From positions 26,830,349-26,894,348 of the forward strand of contig NC_092651.1 in assembly GCF_032118995.1 (NCBI RefSeq): DNA of 64,000 nt, read 5' to 3'. Positions 11,401 through 24,302 of the stretch are shown piece after piece. Position 1 is the first letter of the stretch. The number at the start of each line of letters is the position of its first letter. Below the pieces are notes generated by a model. It searched no databases, was not told the origin of the DNA, and saw only the letters and a program-made list of their open reading frames with translations. This DNA comes from Asterias amurensis. Taxonomy: Eukaryota; Echinodermata; Asteroidea; Forcipulatida; Asteriidae. The translations under genes and the position numbers were made by a program.

Positions 11401-14400
11401 GGTACAATCATTACAAGAGAGGTGTTAACATGACCGCTTATCTGGATTATTACAATAGATACTGGGTGTGTATTGATACAGGATTAGGTATATTCATCAA
11501 TTAACGCCTTAATCCTTGGCTTTAGTATGGGTGCATAAAGGTTCCTCTGACCTATAGGGGAGGGACTGTCACCAAATATTGGTTCTCTGGGTGAAGTTGC
11601 CCAATAGGGGAGGTACTGTCCCCAAATTTTTTTTTTTCTTTGGTGTAGATTTTTTTTATAGCTGTGTTCCCATCTGACTTTTTTTTGTAAGTACCACAAC
11701 TTTTTTGCAGAATGAAAAAGTTAAATCAACCCTGTCAACTTAACGCGATGTAAAACTAATGTACCGAAAGGAGTCACGAAAGCTTTCCGTGAAGCCATAG
11801 TAACTTATCAGAGGCGCTAAAAAGTCCAATGGGAATGACTCTGTGCTGTTAACCTACTGCAACCATGTTGTAAAAAGCACGGTAGAATTAATAAATAACA
11901 ATAATAATCATAAGGAAAATAAATATTGCGCATATATCCACCTAACAAGGTGCTCAAAGCGCCTGAAAAGAAGAACACAGAAACAAATCAACAGAAGGAA
12001 GAGGGAACATTGGGAAAACAAAAGAAATAAACTACTGAAAAGCTGTTTGAAACAAATGAAACTTCAATTTGTCTTTAAAAGTGTCCACGGTGCCACTATC
12101 CCGAATGTGTTTTGGCAACTGATTCCATAGGAATGGTCCACAGCGTGCACAAAGGAATTACACCAACGCCAGTCACTGTAACTTTCCACATGGCAGCAAA
12201 AGTTGCCCAATAAGGGAGGTGGAGGTACTCTCCCAAACGATTCCTGGGTGTGCGTGTGTATGTGGGGGGGGGGGGGGGAGCTTGCCATCTTGATTGTTCA
12301 ATAAGGGTGGGATCGTACAAAACTATTGATTATCTTGGTGTATAAGATCTAGATTGCCTAATTGGAAGGGACCGTACCTAATCATGGGGTTTTCCATTAA
12401 TGGGAGATCTCAGTTACACAATAGCAGAGGGGTCATCCTGAAACATTGGGTTTTTCCTGGGAGTTTATGAGATAATGTCAAAATGATGACATTTGAGATA
12501 AAACTGGATGGTTCAATCAGTTTTAAAAGTGCCCGTTTTTGTTGTTGTAATATACAAACATGGGTTTTTACCTCATGTTTCACATGCTTGTTTGTTTGTT
12601 TTATCAATGATTAAGTGCTGCTTAAAAAATGAGGCAGTGTATAAAAACTATATTTCTATGAAAATTTTAAGCTGGTTTTCCCCCTTTTTTTCCAGAAGTT
12701 TGTTTTCATTTGTTTTAAGTGTATGACTAGAAATCCTTGATCAAGTAGCTTTTATTGAAAGAAGACCTTGATTCGACAAATCAAGCGTGCTTTGAGCTCA
12801 CATGTTGTTGCATTTTTTCTCCTGCTTAGTCAGTAAGTATTGTCTGCCAAATATGCAGCTTGCTATTGTCATGCAGTAAATGCATCACACTTTTTTCAAA
12901 AAAACAGATGCATTGGCTTGTTTTGATTTCAATTTGAAAAGAAAAATTGACTTTTTATTATCATGACCTTATACTGGAATGAATGACATTGGAGATTCCA
13001 ATAGAGAATAATACGGATATGATACAATACAGTTTGTTTGCAGTGCTGCACACAATGCGCATTCCAGGATAACAGCACACGTAAACAAGATCAATTCATA
13101 ATGCATTTTAGTAAATTATGCAGTGATCTTCATGAAGAGAATTGTGCATTAGTTCGCCAAAAGAGGGGGCTGTTCATAAATACTTGTTTCCAAATAACCC
13201 AGTACTATTGGTGATGAATTAAAAGAGAGGTGCATATAGTACATTAATAAATAGTACAAAGTCTAATAATGTTTGCAGTTAAAGGAACACGTTGCCTTGG
13301 ATCGGTCGAGTTGGTCTTTGAAAAGCGTTTGTAACCGTTTTTTATAAAATGCATATGGGTAGAAAGATGTTGTAAAAGTAGAATACAATGATCCACACAA
13401 ACATGCCTCGAAATTACGTGGTTTTCCTTTTACCTCGTCGACTAACATGTCGGCCATTTATGGGGGTCAAAATTTTGACTCCCATAAATGGCCGACCATG
13501 TTAGTTCGCACAGTAGAAGGAAAACCACGCAATTTCTAGGCAAACTTGTGTGGATCATTGTATTCTACTTTTAAAACATCTTTCCAACCATATGCATTTT
13601 ATAAAAAACGGTTACAAACGCTTTTGTTTTGACCAACTCGTCCGATCCAAGGCAACGTGTTCCTTTAATGTACTTGCAGGAAATAAATACTTAAAGGGGT
13701 CTCATTACATAAATAATCGAGAGAGAGTGTATCCATTTTGATTGGTCGGGAGGAGATCACGTGCCATGTTTAAAATATAAACATGGTGAGAAATGTTTAA
13801 AACAAATCCATGGCTTTTGCAACCTTACGCTTGGTGTAAATTTACGCGCAACAAAATCAATACATACCAGTACTCAATGTACAGTACAATCCATTAGTGC
13901 GTGCGATACGCACAACCATCAAGCGTTTTTTTAACTTTTGCGAAATGAAGCCTTAGGACATGAGAGGAACTGAAAATTTACAGAAATGTTTTACAGATTT
14001 TCCAACACTAATTATTACTTTCATTATTTTGAAAAGATATTTGGGAATAAATGAGGGGTAATTCAGTCTTGAACGCTCTTCTAAAACCTTGCAGGGTCGT
14101 TGCTGTGCAAAAATGTGCAGATCCTATTTTTATCAAGATGATGTCATTGGATGTTTTGGATGTTGACCAATTTGCCTGTAAGGTTATTGAATACAAAGGC
14201 AATTGATAAAATTTGTGGATGTAAGAACTTTTCGCAATTTAATCTCTGTCACGTTTTGGGTGTTTTTAACATTGCAAGCGCCAATTACGGAATGAATTAT
14301 AATATTAAATTACATAAAATAAGCACACTAAAATGACTGTCCTGTTATTGGTGCTTGCGCTGTTGGATGTGGCTAAATTCAGTATTTAATGTGAGGTTAA

Positions 14401-17400
14401 TAATAGTTGGACACTTGAAATTGTCTCCCTTATTCACATGAAGAATGTTAGTACATCTTAATATTGAATTTTACAAATTTCCTTTCCTCTTTAAGGATTT
14501 TTGAAGAAAGAATGCTTGACAAGAACAAGGGATTCTTTGATCTAAATTGAGAAGTAACTTGATCAAGCTATTAGGACATGTGCGTGATTTCAAAAACCTA
14601 CGTTTAAATTAAGTGCTAACAAAAAGCCTAAAAGTCATTACAAGACAAATTTACACACAAAATTTATCCCGTTACATGTGTGTCTGAAAGCAACGAAAAC
14701 AATTTAGCCCTTTTACATCTGCAGCTGGGTTTATTTTGTAAGCCATTAACTGCATTAGTGAAAGATTGAAGTGGTTGCAACACTAGTGAGTAACATTCCT
14801 TCATGATTCAAAACCAAGTCCGAAACAATCATCCATACCAAAGCTCACACTTAAAGGGAAACTGACATCCAAACTTGTAGGTAAAGAAACAATTTATCCA
14901 AACAATCTGGACTTCATGAATGTTTGGGGTACAGGTTGGATCATTTGTTTATTCCAGCTGCCTCTGATTCAAATGCAGGACCAAAGCCAAAGCCCGTTTA
15001 AAACTTGTTCCGAGTACAAATTTGCTCCAAACAAAACTAAAAGCAACTCTTGGTAAGGGCCTACAATAAGAAACCATTTATAGATGAAAATAATTCATGG
15101 GAGCTGAAGGTAGTCCTCTTAAAACCATTATACACTTTCGGAACAAAAAAAAACAAAAAAAGTTCACAGACTTACATATAACTTACAGGGTTTACAGAAG
15201 GTAGTGGTGAAAGACTTCTCTTGAAATATTATTCCATGAAATGCTTTACTTTTTGAGAAAACACTAAAACAATTATTAATTCTACAGATTTATTTTAAAC
15301 ACATGTCATGACACGGCAAAATGTGCAGAAACAAGGGTGGGTTTTTCCGTTATTTTCTCCCGACTCTGATGACCGATTGAGCCTAAATTTTCACAGGTTT
15401 GCTATTTTATATATAAGTTGTGATACACGAAGTGTGGGCCTTTGGACAATACTGTTTACCGAAAGTGTCCAATGGCTTAAAAAAAGTCTAGATTTTTAGG
15501 ATTGGAGGGAAACATACAAGGAGTTGCAAAAAAGCTGTTTGATTAGCAGCTCTTTCTCAGCAAAGCAAGAGACACAGTATATGGGTGAGAAGAAGTGAAA
15601 AGCCTTTTTTCTTGCTCAAACCTCCTGACAGGAGGGACAAGGTCAGACACACTGGTGGTAGATTTACCATGACAATATCCATAAAAAAGACCTATAGGCT
15701 TGTTACAGAAAGTATAGACGTACTTTGGAAAAAAAAGCAATAGTCAAAGTCATGGTTTTGATAAAGAGCATTTAACTAAACTGAGGTTTTTTTAAGCCAA
15801 AATAAGTCTAGTATTGGTACCCTTTGTTTGTGTTTTGAATTTCAGTTTCCATCCCGACAAGACAAAGGGAATTAACATCTTTACTGTAGTGTAGTACATA
15901 AATTTGCAACAGAAACAGATTTTCCGCAAAATTGTAATTTTGCATACAAAATTCTGTTAACTGAATTTCTCCACTAACATTCTTTCCTCGTGACAATCGA
16001 ATCTAAAGTTGGCCCTGATCTTTTCTTTTTAATAGAGATACACATAATCGTGCGAATTGTTTATATTTCACAGTTTGCAATGTTTTGCTGTTCAGGTCTA
16101 GTTTGGAATGTCAAGCATGTCTTTTGTGCGACACATTCTGGATTTTATTCCTTCCTGCTTTTTAGTTTCATTGTTGTTATTGATTGTTGTTTTCTCAATT
16201 ATGTGGCAATTGTTGCTGCTTTTGCTAATAGTAAAGGAAGATCCCATCAATAAGCCAAGAAGTAGGCCTACATACCATGGAGGAATTTGATCCTTGTGTA
16301 TTGCACAATGAGGGGTGCAACAAGGGGGGCCAACATGTTGAGACATGTATTGTAGATTTCTATGCAACTCCAGATGGGGTATCAAAAATGTCACTCATAC
16401 AATGTGCAGCTAGTTGTCTGCCATTTGAAAATAAATGGCCAGAGCATAGAATCCTTTGCTCTATTGTAACAAGCTAAACAATGCAATAAAACTTCCCACT
16501 ATTTTCAGCTGTGGTTTTCAATGTGGCTCAAACCTCAAAGAATAGGTAACCCATAATCACAATCTTGGGTTGGGTTAATTGTTGTTTGGAGGCTTAAAAT
16601 ATTATTATCAGACTGATTATTATTCTCTTAACTATCACACCATGCTGTGAATTTTTTTATAGATTATTTCTTTTTTATAATTAATACAGGATTTGTAGAT
16701 CTGTCCAAATAATTGCAGATAGTGTTTTGCCAAATTGGGCATATATATAAATCAGTTCAGTGAGTCAGGAGAAAATAATGAAACAAAACTATGTCCAAAT
16801 TTCAGCATGTAAACACATCCTTTTTAGCGGAATCCGTTTTTTGTTTTTTTTTAGGCTTTCAGACTCAGTTTTCTTGATTAAAACTTCGCAGATTTTTTTT
16901 CCACAATGAACTTAGTAATCAGTTTGTATTCAGACTTAAATAAACTTGATGTTTTTTGTCCTTGCCATCTTTACCAGTCATCTACATCACATACCATTGA
17001 GCATAAATGTTTGCTTACAATTTTTCTGCTTTCTGTTTTAAAGACACTGGACACTATTGGTCTTCTCGCTTGCTGTATCTCAACATATATACATAAAATA
17101 ACAAATCTGTGAAAATTTGAGCTCAATCGGTCGTCGAAGTTGCCAGATAATAATGGAAGAAAAGACACCCTTTTCACACGGAGTTGTTTGCGCTGAGATG
17201 GTTGATTTCGAGACCTCAAATTCTAAATCCGAGGTCTCCAAATAAAATTCGTGGAAAATTACTTCATTCTCGAAAACTACTCCACTTCAGTGGCAGCCGT
17301 TTCTCACAATGTTTTATACTACCAACCTCTCGCCATTAATCATTACCAAGAAAGGTTTTATGCTAACAATTATTTTGAGTAATTACCAATAGTGTCCACT

Positions 17401-20400
17401 GCCTTAAAAAGCAAAGCTATGCAGAAAACCAGTCACAGACAGTACGCGCAAGATGCAAAAATATTTTTGGCACAGCTTCTGTTTATGCTAAAAAAATTCT
17501 ATGGAATTGGGCCCAGGGTAGAATCAACATGAAAGAAGGATAAGAGATTTGTGAATATTGCGGTTAAGGGTCAATTATGAACATAGCGCATTAGCTGAAC
17601 AATTTCACATTTGACCCGTCACACTGGGAATGTCAACAAAATCATGTTAATAAATGCCAACTGAACAATGCAGAATGTTTGCATGAATGAGAGAGTTAAG
17701 TTAGCTGCCTGCCTGCCTGACGCCAACTCTATGTATACTTAGACCACAGAATTAAACTCAATAATTACATGGCGTTAAAGTTGCCGGCACGTTTTTTTGG
17801 CACAAAACATTGGGGGGTTTCCCAAGAATTTTTCCCTACTAAAATTAAAACTGTTGAACTTCTTAACGCAAATAACACAATCACTTTCTCAAATGCCACA
17901 GACAATCCATAAAAAACATGTAAACATGCAAAATTGTTGGTAAATTGCCAAAGGACAAATGTCTGGATCACAACAATAGTTCATTTTTAGTCTTGATTTA
18001 ACTACCACTCATAATCATTTATAATTTTTCAGTCGCAGCCAAGAACCTGCCCACAACGTCATGCCAGAAGTGTCTATCCCTCAATCTACCACTTGGCCCT
18101 TTAAAATAGAATCATTGGGAAGATTTTGTTGTGCACTACCTTAAATGATGACTGTAACTTTCTTCAATCCATAAATATTGCTATTTCAAAATTTTAATCC
18201 AGATTTTGGGGTTAAATCAACCAAAAACCAAACCTACCATCTTAAAACTCCTATCCAATAAAAATATACGTAGAGCAATTGTAGGTTCAACAAATAAACT
18301 ATCAGACTTATATGATTTTTTGTCAACAAACTAAATGCCCCTCTATTAAAATCTAGTTACTGCACTGTGACGGTAAACAGAATGTTGTAAATGATTGAAA
18401 AGTTTGAGCAAAAATTCAACAGGGTTTTTCTTTATGGTCTTCAATGATTCGTCATGGATAGTTATGTTTTTTAGTCAACCATGCTCAGACCTAGGTCTAG
18501 TCACTGCACTGTGATGGTAAACAGAATGTTGTAAATGATTAAGTTTTGAACAAGAAATAACAAGGTTTTTCTGTACGGTCGTCATTGGTTCAAATTCCAA
18601 AAGGTGCTTATCCACATTGAAGGAAGATGCACAATGTACGGAAAAACCTCTTTTCACAACCCATGTTATAATGTATCATCCTTTAAAAAAATAATAATAA
18701 TAATGATTTAAATATGATGATTATTTGTACAATGAGTAGCACTAAAACAATAGATATTATATGACATTGTCTAGGAAAAAAACTGCAGGCTATTAATTAT
18801 CACCTCTCAACTTACCCTGTGAGCTACCAAAAACTATCCAACCTTTTCAAATAATGCTCAATTGCCTTATTTTCAGATGTGGATAATATTCTTTCTTAAA
18901 TATATGTTAATTTGTTTTTGAGTGTGTGAATGTTCTTTTGACCATTTAACTGCTTGTGATTGCTCCCATTAATACATCAGAAAGATTCAACCGAACGTGA
19001 CACTTAAAGCCATTATACACTTTCGGTAAACAGTATTGTCCAAGTCCCACACTTCGTGTATCACAACTTATATATAAAATAACAATCCTGTGGAAATTTA
19101 GGCTCAATCGGACATCGGAGTCGGGAGAAAATAACGGGAAAACCCACTCCTGTTTTCGCGCGTTTCGCCGTGTCATGACATGTGTTTATAACAAATCCGT
19201 AATTCCCGTTAACGAGAATTTATATTGTTTTACCGCTTTCTCAAAAAGTAAAGCATTTCATGGACTAATATTTCAAGAGAAGTCTTTCACCATTACCTTC
19301 TGTAAACCCTGTAAATTACTTGTAAATCTGTGAACTTTTTTTATTTCTTCTGTACCGAAAGGGTCCAATGGCTTTAAAATGTGTGCAACCTAAACTTCCT
19401 GATGGCAAATAAAATGTAGTTTTATTAGCATGGATGGCTAACATTACTTTCGGATTGGGCGATTTGGGCTTTAAAAACTATTTGTCATTAAACTAATATG
19501 GTTGGATTGCTAGACAGATGTTGTAAAAAAAGAGTTGGTAGAATGATTAAAATACATTCCTTGACATTGAGTGGTTTTCCCTGTTAATTTTTATGTCAAC
19601 ATTTGACATTTGGTAAGAACTACAAAATGGTGGACCACCTGTTGGTTCAATGTGTCCATTTAAGCACAAGGCCAGCTTGTGGTGTATGGGGTACTTTGTT
19701 GAAAATACCCTAAAGTACTTCAGAATATAAATTCTAAAACCTTAACATTTAACATTTTCTTTTCAAAGGTGTACAAAGATCAAGCCAAGTACTTAAACAT
19801 GAAAGTAAACTAAACCTGAAAAAAAATTAAAATGCAAGCAGAAAACAAACTGAAACCATAAAATAAACTAAGTTCAACAAATAATCAGGAACAGAACAGT
19901 CTTTCCTGTACAAACATTACAAATAAAAATATACCCCAAATATTTACTTTTAGTTTGTAAGATGCAAGAAAATACACAGCCATGTCTTCAACCATACATG
20001 ACAATAATGACTGCAGTGCCAAAACAAGAAAAGTTAAACAAACAAAAAAGAAATAAATTAAATAAATATTTAAAAATATACGATACAAACAATTTTGAAT
20101 AACCTCAGAAAACACAGCATTTTTCTCTGCCTCGTTAAATTTAATTGTTTAGGCCTGTTGATTACTCCTTTAAGTCTAAAATTTGTTCGTACTGTTTTTA
20201 TGAGGTATGGAAATGAATTTAAGTTTGAATGAATGAATGAAATCCTGCAATTCAAAGCTTAGGTAAACACTGAAAGCAAGCCTTCACACCTTGCTAAATA
20301 AGTGGGCACCATAGAACAGCTGCATGTCAGACGACACAGCTTGTTTAATTTGTTAAATTGCTTCATCAAAAAAACTCAGTGTTAACCTAAAAATATTTAA

Positions 20401-23400
20401 AATCAAAAACACTGAATCTATAAATCTTGTAAACAGGAAGTGCTGTATACATCGTTGTTAAAAAAACAATGTGGCATATTTCATTTTGCCTACCCCTTAA
20501 AAAAAAATTCAGTAATTTGTTGGGTCTCTGCAACAAGGCCTTATCCAGCGAGGTAGAAACACGTACAATAGGACCGAATCAGACTCCTAAATGAAATGTT
20601 TACATGCACGAAACCATCCGAAAAGATCCTTTGTGCGCTGCCTTGCGTGTGAAGTTGCTTCCGTAGCTTATTCTTTTGTGATTATAAATTGAAGTAAAGT
20701 GCCCAGACATTATCAAAGAAAATAACCATTCCTAAATGCTGTATTTAAGCCCTACCCAGTTTGGGAATTTAATTTGAATGCATGTCACATGTTCAAGTTG
20801 GAGCTGCTGCACACAAGGATGCATGCACAGCTGATACTCTGAAATGGCTGGTGGTGCATTGATTTCATTGAATTTCTTGCATGGTTCATGGGAAAATAAT
20901 TGACTGGGCTGGGATTTACGAAAATGGCCCTCATTGTTGTCTTTTTAATAATATACACCAACAAATGCATTGTTATTATGGTGAACTTGTTGAGGGATCA
21001 GAAGTGTGTACAGTAACTAAATACCACCCCGACCAATCAAAATCCAACAGGTTTTGTTTGAATCTGTTGGACTGAGGACTGAGGAGTGTAGGCCTACATT
21101 CCGTTTTTATGCTTTACATTAACTTTCCATGGGATCAGGCATACCACGAATCAGAGTCCAACAGAGGCGTTGAGTTACTGATTCCGAATGGTGTTGGACC
21201 AATGATTGTTGTAAACTTTACATGGTGTCAGGCATTCCACCATAATCAGATTCCAACGAATGGATGTTGAGTTTTGATAGAGTGTGGAAAGTATTAAACC
21301 ACTTTGGAAAACGTTGCTTTGGATTGGTCGAGTTGGTCTTTGAAAAGCGTTTGTAACCGTTTGCTATAAAATGCATATGATTAGAAAGATATTTTAAAAG
21401 TAGAATATAATGATCCATACAAGTATCACTCGAAATTTCATGGTTTTCCTCTTACCTCGTCGACAAACACGGTCGGCCATTTATGGGAGTCAAATTTTTG
21501 ACTCCCATAAATGGCCAACCATGTTAGTTCGCAAATTTAAAGGAAAACCACGCGATTTTGAGGCAAATATGTGTGGATCATTGTATTCTACTTTTAAAAC
21601 ATCTTTCCAACCATATGCATTTTATAACAAATGGTTACAAACGCTTTTTTATAGACCAAGTCGTCCGATCCAAGGCAACGTGTTCCTTTAAATATGATTC
21701 AAAAACGAAACATTTTACAAATTAATTATTTTCCTCCTAAAATCTGTGTCCCAAACAAATTAACTACAAAAAGAATGCTTTCTGAAAATGCTTCTGTTGT
21801 GAGTTAAAAATCAAACATGAAATCATAGTTGTTATGTGAACATTTGTGCTTAGTGTTCAACAAATTTATAATTAAACAAAAAATTGATAAAATATTCATC
21901 ATAAATAAGGAAGAGTCAATTGATTTGAATTAGTGATTTTTTTTTAATGAAAACATTTCAGTATTTATTTCAGTACTTTTTTGTTGTGACAAAACTAATT
22001 GTGAACAAAATCAGTTAAGATAGAGATTTTTCAATGGCACTTTTCATGTGCAACTTCTTAAAAAGGAAACTTTGACCTTCATTTTGTTTCCTTTGACTGA
22101 GACTATTAAACAGTGATTCAGGAAGTGATTGCATTAGGGAAATGCCCCATACAGGATGTTGTGTGTTGCTTGAATTACTCCAAACTTACACAAAGGAAAT
22201 CAAACACATTGTATTTAGATCCCTGGGAAATGTGGCGAATCTGACTTTCACTCAATTCATATCCAGATAAATAAGATATCATTTTTGGACTTAAAGGAAC
22301 ACGTTGCCTTGGATCAGACGACTTGGTCTATAAAAAAGCGTTTGTAACCGTTTGTTATAAAATGCATATGGTTGGAAAGATGTTTTAAAAGTAGAATACA
22401 ACGATCAACACAAGTTTGCCTCGAAATTGTGTGGTTTTCCTTTTACTTTGTGAACTAACACGGTCGGCCATTTATGGGAGTCAAAAATTTGACTCCCATA
22501 AATGGCCGACCGTGTTAGTCGACGAGGTAAAAGGAAAACCGTGCAATTTCGAGGCATGTTTGTGTGGATCATTGTATTCTACTTTTACAGCATCTTTCTA
22601 CCCATATGCATTTTACAACAAACGCTTTTCAAAGACCAACTCGACCGATCCAAGGCAACGTGTTCCTTTAATAAATGATAAAGTGGCATGTCTGATGAGG
22701 AAATTAATCATTAAAAAACTCAACACACATCTATATGCAGGGTTTACATGCCAGTAGGACCCAGTTAGATTACCAGATTAGTTTTATATTATATTATTCA
22801 AAATAATTCAAACTTCATCGCAGCCAAAGGCTGTAATGTGTTTAAAATACAGAGTTTTCACTGACGCACAGCGCACACCAATGGTAATGGCATGTTAAAA
22901 ATGTACCCCCCCCCCCCCCTTCCAAACATTGACTTAGTCTGGAAGTCTTGAAAAAAAAAACTTAATTATTATTAAAAATATAAACCAAACATTATTCTCT
23001 CTCGAGGTTTCGGATTAATAATATTAATAATAATAACAGCGCATAATATCACATTTCACAATATCAATCTCAATGCGCTTTACATGACATAGGCTTAGAC
23101 CCAGTAACTGGGGCGCTGTACTCCTTTTTTAGAAATTTTGACATTCTCAGTCGAACTAGCTAGGAGTACAGCGCCCAAGTTACTGGGTCTAGGCTACAGA
23201 TTGAAAACCAAGTTGTTTTTTACACAAACCATTCAAATACATGTAGCAGGTTATTCCTGCATTGAGTTGGAGTTTGCAAACTACGCGCCTGCACCATGGA
23301 TATCCCGATAGTGGAGTTTGTGTGCAGTACCGAACAGATAGAGATAATCTTCTCATGCAAAAAAAGACAACCTAATATAAGTCGTCCTAAGTAAGTGAAC

Positions 23401-24302
23401 ATGAGTTTACCTGTATAAAAACAATACTTTAATGTAGGCATTTGGCATGCCTGCTGTATCACTTCACTTGTCATAAAATATAAATGTCATGAATGTCAAC
23501 AAAACACAACACAAATGTAAACAATCTTAACTGTTTAATTAAACTTTTATCAAAAGCGAAAGCTCACATAACTTTCTTTAGGCAGACAACTTCCCCAACT
23601 GATGACCTTTCGTTATGTTGGCTCGAAAATTATGGGTGGATGGTGTGCTGAGATAGGATTCTGTATGGCGCCACCACTTTTTCACTCATTTTTACAAAAA
23701 GAGATATACATTTATATTATGGATACTATCTATATTAATGGAAAAGTGGTGGCGCCATACAGAACCATTTCCCTGAGATAAACCTCAGTCTTTAATTTAT
23801 TTCAGAGAAACCAGCTTTCTTTATCAAACAAAAACATTACACATTTTAGGCCCCTACAAATACAATACAAGAAAAAATAAAAAATAATTTATTACAAGAA
23901 ATAATTTATCATAAAAACAAGAGCTTCATCACAAAGCAGAACATTTTTTTTGAAATTCGTGATTGTAAACAAACCTCTGTGACTCTTTTCTACTTTCTGA
24001 GTCAATTCAGAGTGTTTGTTTACTATTTTATAAAATTAAATGTGAACTCAAAAACTCGAATGGCCTTTTGTTAGGGCTCCTGTACTATTAGTAATGGTGT
24101 TTTAACATCATTACTAATTTCACAAGATCTAGACAAATTGCAAAGCATCACCAGCAATTAGCAGAATCCTTACCCTAGCAATAGTGAGCGGACACCGGTG
24201 TTCCGAACCACCTTTCACGGAGAATCCCCACGGTGCTCCACCCTGCAGTGTCACATCCAATGTTCTCGTTCTCAAATCGCACTCGCTCTCAACTTCTTCC
24301 AT
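8255..24302 (-). CDS. PDZ-domain gene, first two coding exons (Shroom-like), partial
   Basis: Join of 24302-24174 and 8403-8255. The ATG at 24302-24300 is preceded by an in-frame TGA eight codons upstream. The 43 codons of exon 1 end with R and a GTAAGG donor; exon 2 begins after CAG. Joined in phase 0 they form one PDZ domain: a GGAPWGFSVKGGSEH carboxylate-binding region (residues about 20-34), PLTIARIEPEGKASQSGVL, GDxI-like VDDIILSINN, and EAIQLVKGSPSNLKLIIQR. The PWGF loop, the 'EAI-LVKGS--LKL' end and the N-terminal position of the PDZ are as in Shroom family actin regulators, whose PDZ is also split over the first two exons. Synaptopodin-2/PDLIM-type PDZ proteins are the alternative. Exon 2 ends in phase 2; I could not find a third exon in 1-8254, so the rest of the gene probably lies left of the window. 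Confidence 0.75.
8450..9100. other. Intron DNA, no gene seen
   Basis: Lies inside the 15.8-kb PDZ-gene intron (8404-24173). No recognisable coding or RNA gene. Confidence 0.4.
9100..9445 (+). mobile_element. 3' remnant of a non-LTR retrotransposon (CR1/L2-like)
   Basis: From about 9133 one plus frame reads APTLWNSLPLHIRATSSLD, then IFKTLLKTHLFKISYD and stop, the standard C-terminus of CR1/L2-type reverse transcriptases. A stop lies close upstream, so this is a dead 5'-truncated copy. It ends with a GATGGCGCTTTATAAG-type 3' UTR and an (ATT)n tail at about 9430-9445, also typical of L2-like elements. Confidence 0.8.
9551..9692. mobile_element. Palindromic MITE, diverged
   Basis: Same family as 5507-5640: AACTAGGACTTGTCCTAGGAG and a facing AGACTAGTC arm. 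Degenerate. Confidence 0.55.
9693..10639. other. Intronic A/T-rich DNA
   Basis: Contains two diverged copies of a short block (around 10101-10170 and 10230-10275, shared 'CCATGGTCAAA') and long A and T homopolymers at 10187-10204 and 10435-10470. No gene. Confidence 0.5.
10640..11470. repeat. Tandem array, four copies of about 210-225 bp
   Basis: The motif CTAGATATTCAAAACCGCTC recurs at about 10678, 10904, 11124 and 11332, followed each time by TTGACACCTGTGG, GGGTGGACACAGGAACC and a GACTGGGTGGACTGGG stretch. Copies differ by small indels; the last lacks the middle. Intronic. Confidence 0.85.
11471..13278. other. Intronic DNA, no gene seen
   Basis: Includes a repeated TTGCCCAATA(A/G)GGGAGGT phrase (11598, 12201), a G-run at about 12266-12279 and nothing recognisable as coding. 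Confidence 0.5.
13279..13668. mobile_element. 390-bp near-perfect foldback MITE, TTAA-flanked (copy 1)
   Basis: Left end TTAAAGGAACACGTTGCC and right end its inverse; the two arms stay complementary almost to the centre at about 13475 (GACTCCCATAAATGG). TTAA at both edges suggests a TTAA target duplication as in piggyBac-type elements. Other copies: 21304-21691, 22291-22671, 47332-47692. Open frames across it on both strands are inverted-repeat artefacts. Confidence 0.9.
13669..15116. other. Intronic DNA, no gene seen
   Basis: AT-rich. No RNA gene, exon or clear repeat structure recognised. Confidence 0.4.
15117..15484. mobile_element. MITE, 'CATT(A/G)NACACTTTCGG' family (copy 1, inverted)
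   Basis: Ends AAAACCATTATACACTTTCGG and CGAAAGTGTCCAATGGCTTAA. The interior (CATGACACGGC, CTCCCGACTCTGATG) is the reverse complement of the copies at 19006-19377 and 33617-33993. Confidence 0.8.
15485..17036. other. Intronic DNA, no gene seen
   Basis: No coding evidence. A few hydrophobic short frames near 15990-16290 are AT-rich chance frames without start context or splice signals. Confidence 0.4.
17037..17408. mobile_element. MITE, 'GACACTGGACACTATTGGT' family, full copy
   Basis: TTTTAAAGACACTGGACAC to AGTGTCCACTGCCTTAAAA, about 370 bp. It has a central palindrome CTCAAATTCTAAATCCGAGG and the family's CTCACAATGTTTTATACTACC. Confidence 0.85.
17409..19005. other. Intronic DNA, no gene seen
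   Basis: Contains a diverged direct repeat (TCACTGCACTGTGA(C/T)GGTAAACAG at 18357 and 18500, about 143 bp apart). Otherwise featureless. Confidence 0.45.
19006..19377. mobile_element. MITE, 'AAAGCCATTATACACTTTCGG' family (copy 2)
   Basis: Complete with both inverted ends and the interior GTTTCGCCGTGTCATGACAT. Confidence 0.85.
19378..21303. other. Intronic DNA, no gene seen
   Basis: AT-rich. Two weakly similar blocks at 21000-21080 and 21140-21260 mention 'TCAGA(T/G)TCCAAC'. No gene. Confidence 0.4.
21304..21691. mobile_element. Foldback MITE (copy 2 of the TTAAAGGAACACG family)
   Basis: Left end decayed (GGAAAACGTTGCTTTGG), right end intact (CAACGTGTTCCTTTAA). Centre at about 21493, where GGGAGTCAAATTTTTGACTCCC folds back. 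Confidence 0.85.
22291..22671. mobile_element. Foldback MITE (copy 3)
   Basis: TTAAAGGAACACG at the left, CGTGTTCCTTTAA at the right, centre around 22488. It lies only 600 bp from copy 2. Confidence 0.9.
23090..23196. mobile_element. 107-bp palindromic element
   Basis: TAGGCTTAGACCCAGTAACT... faces its inverse AGTTACTGGGTCTAGGCTA; the arms are about 34 bases with few mismatches (GGCGCTGTACTCC / GGAGTACAGCGCC). Confidence 0.85.
23657..23766. mobile_element. 110-bp palindromic element
   Basis: GGATTCTGTATGGCGCCACC and the facing GGTGGCGCCATACAGAACC; arms about 27 bases around an AT-rich spacer. Confidence 0.85.
24174..24302 (-). CDS. PDZ gene coding exon 1
   Basis: Encodes 43 residues starting MEEVESECDL and ending PLTIAR. 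It supplies the first half of the PDZ fold, with the PWGF ligand loop. Donor is AGG|GTAAGG. The presumed promoter and 5' UTR lie just to the right (24303-24700). Confidence 0.8.

Noticed and set aside
13263..22757. Frames translating as ...KGKPR(N/D)FEA(C/N)(L/M)CGSLYSTF... at several sites
   Set aside because: The same peptide appears on both strands at each copy of the 390-bp foldback MITE; it is a repeat artefact.
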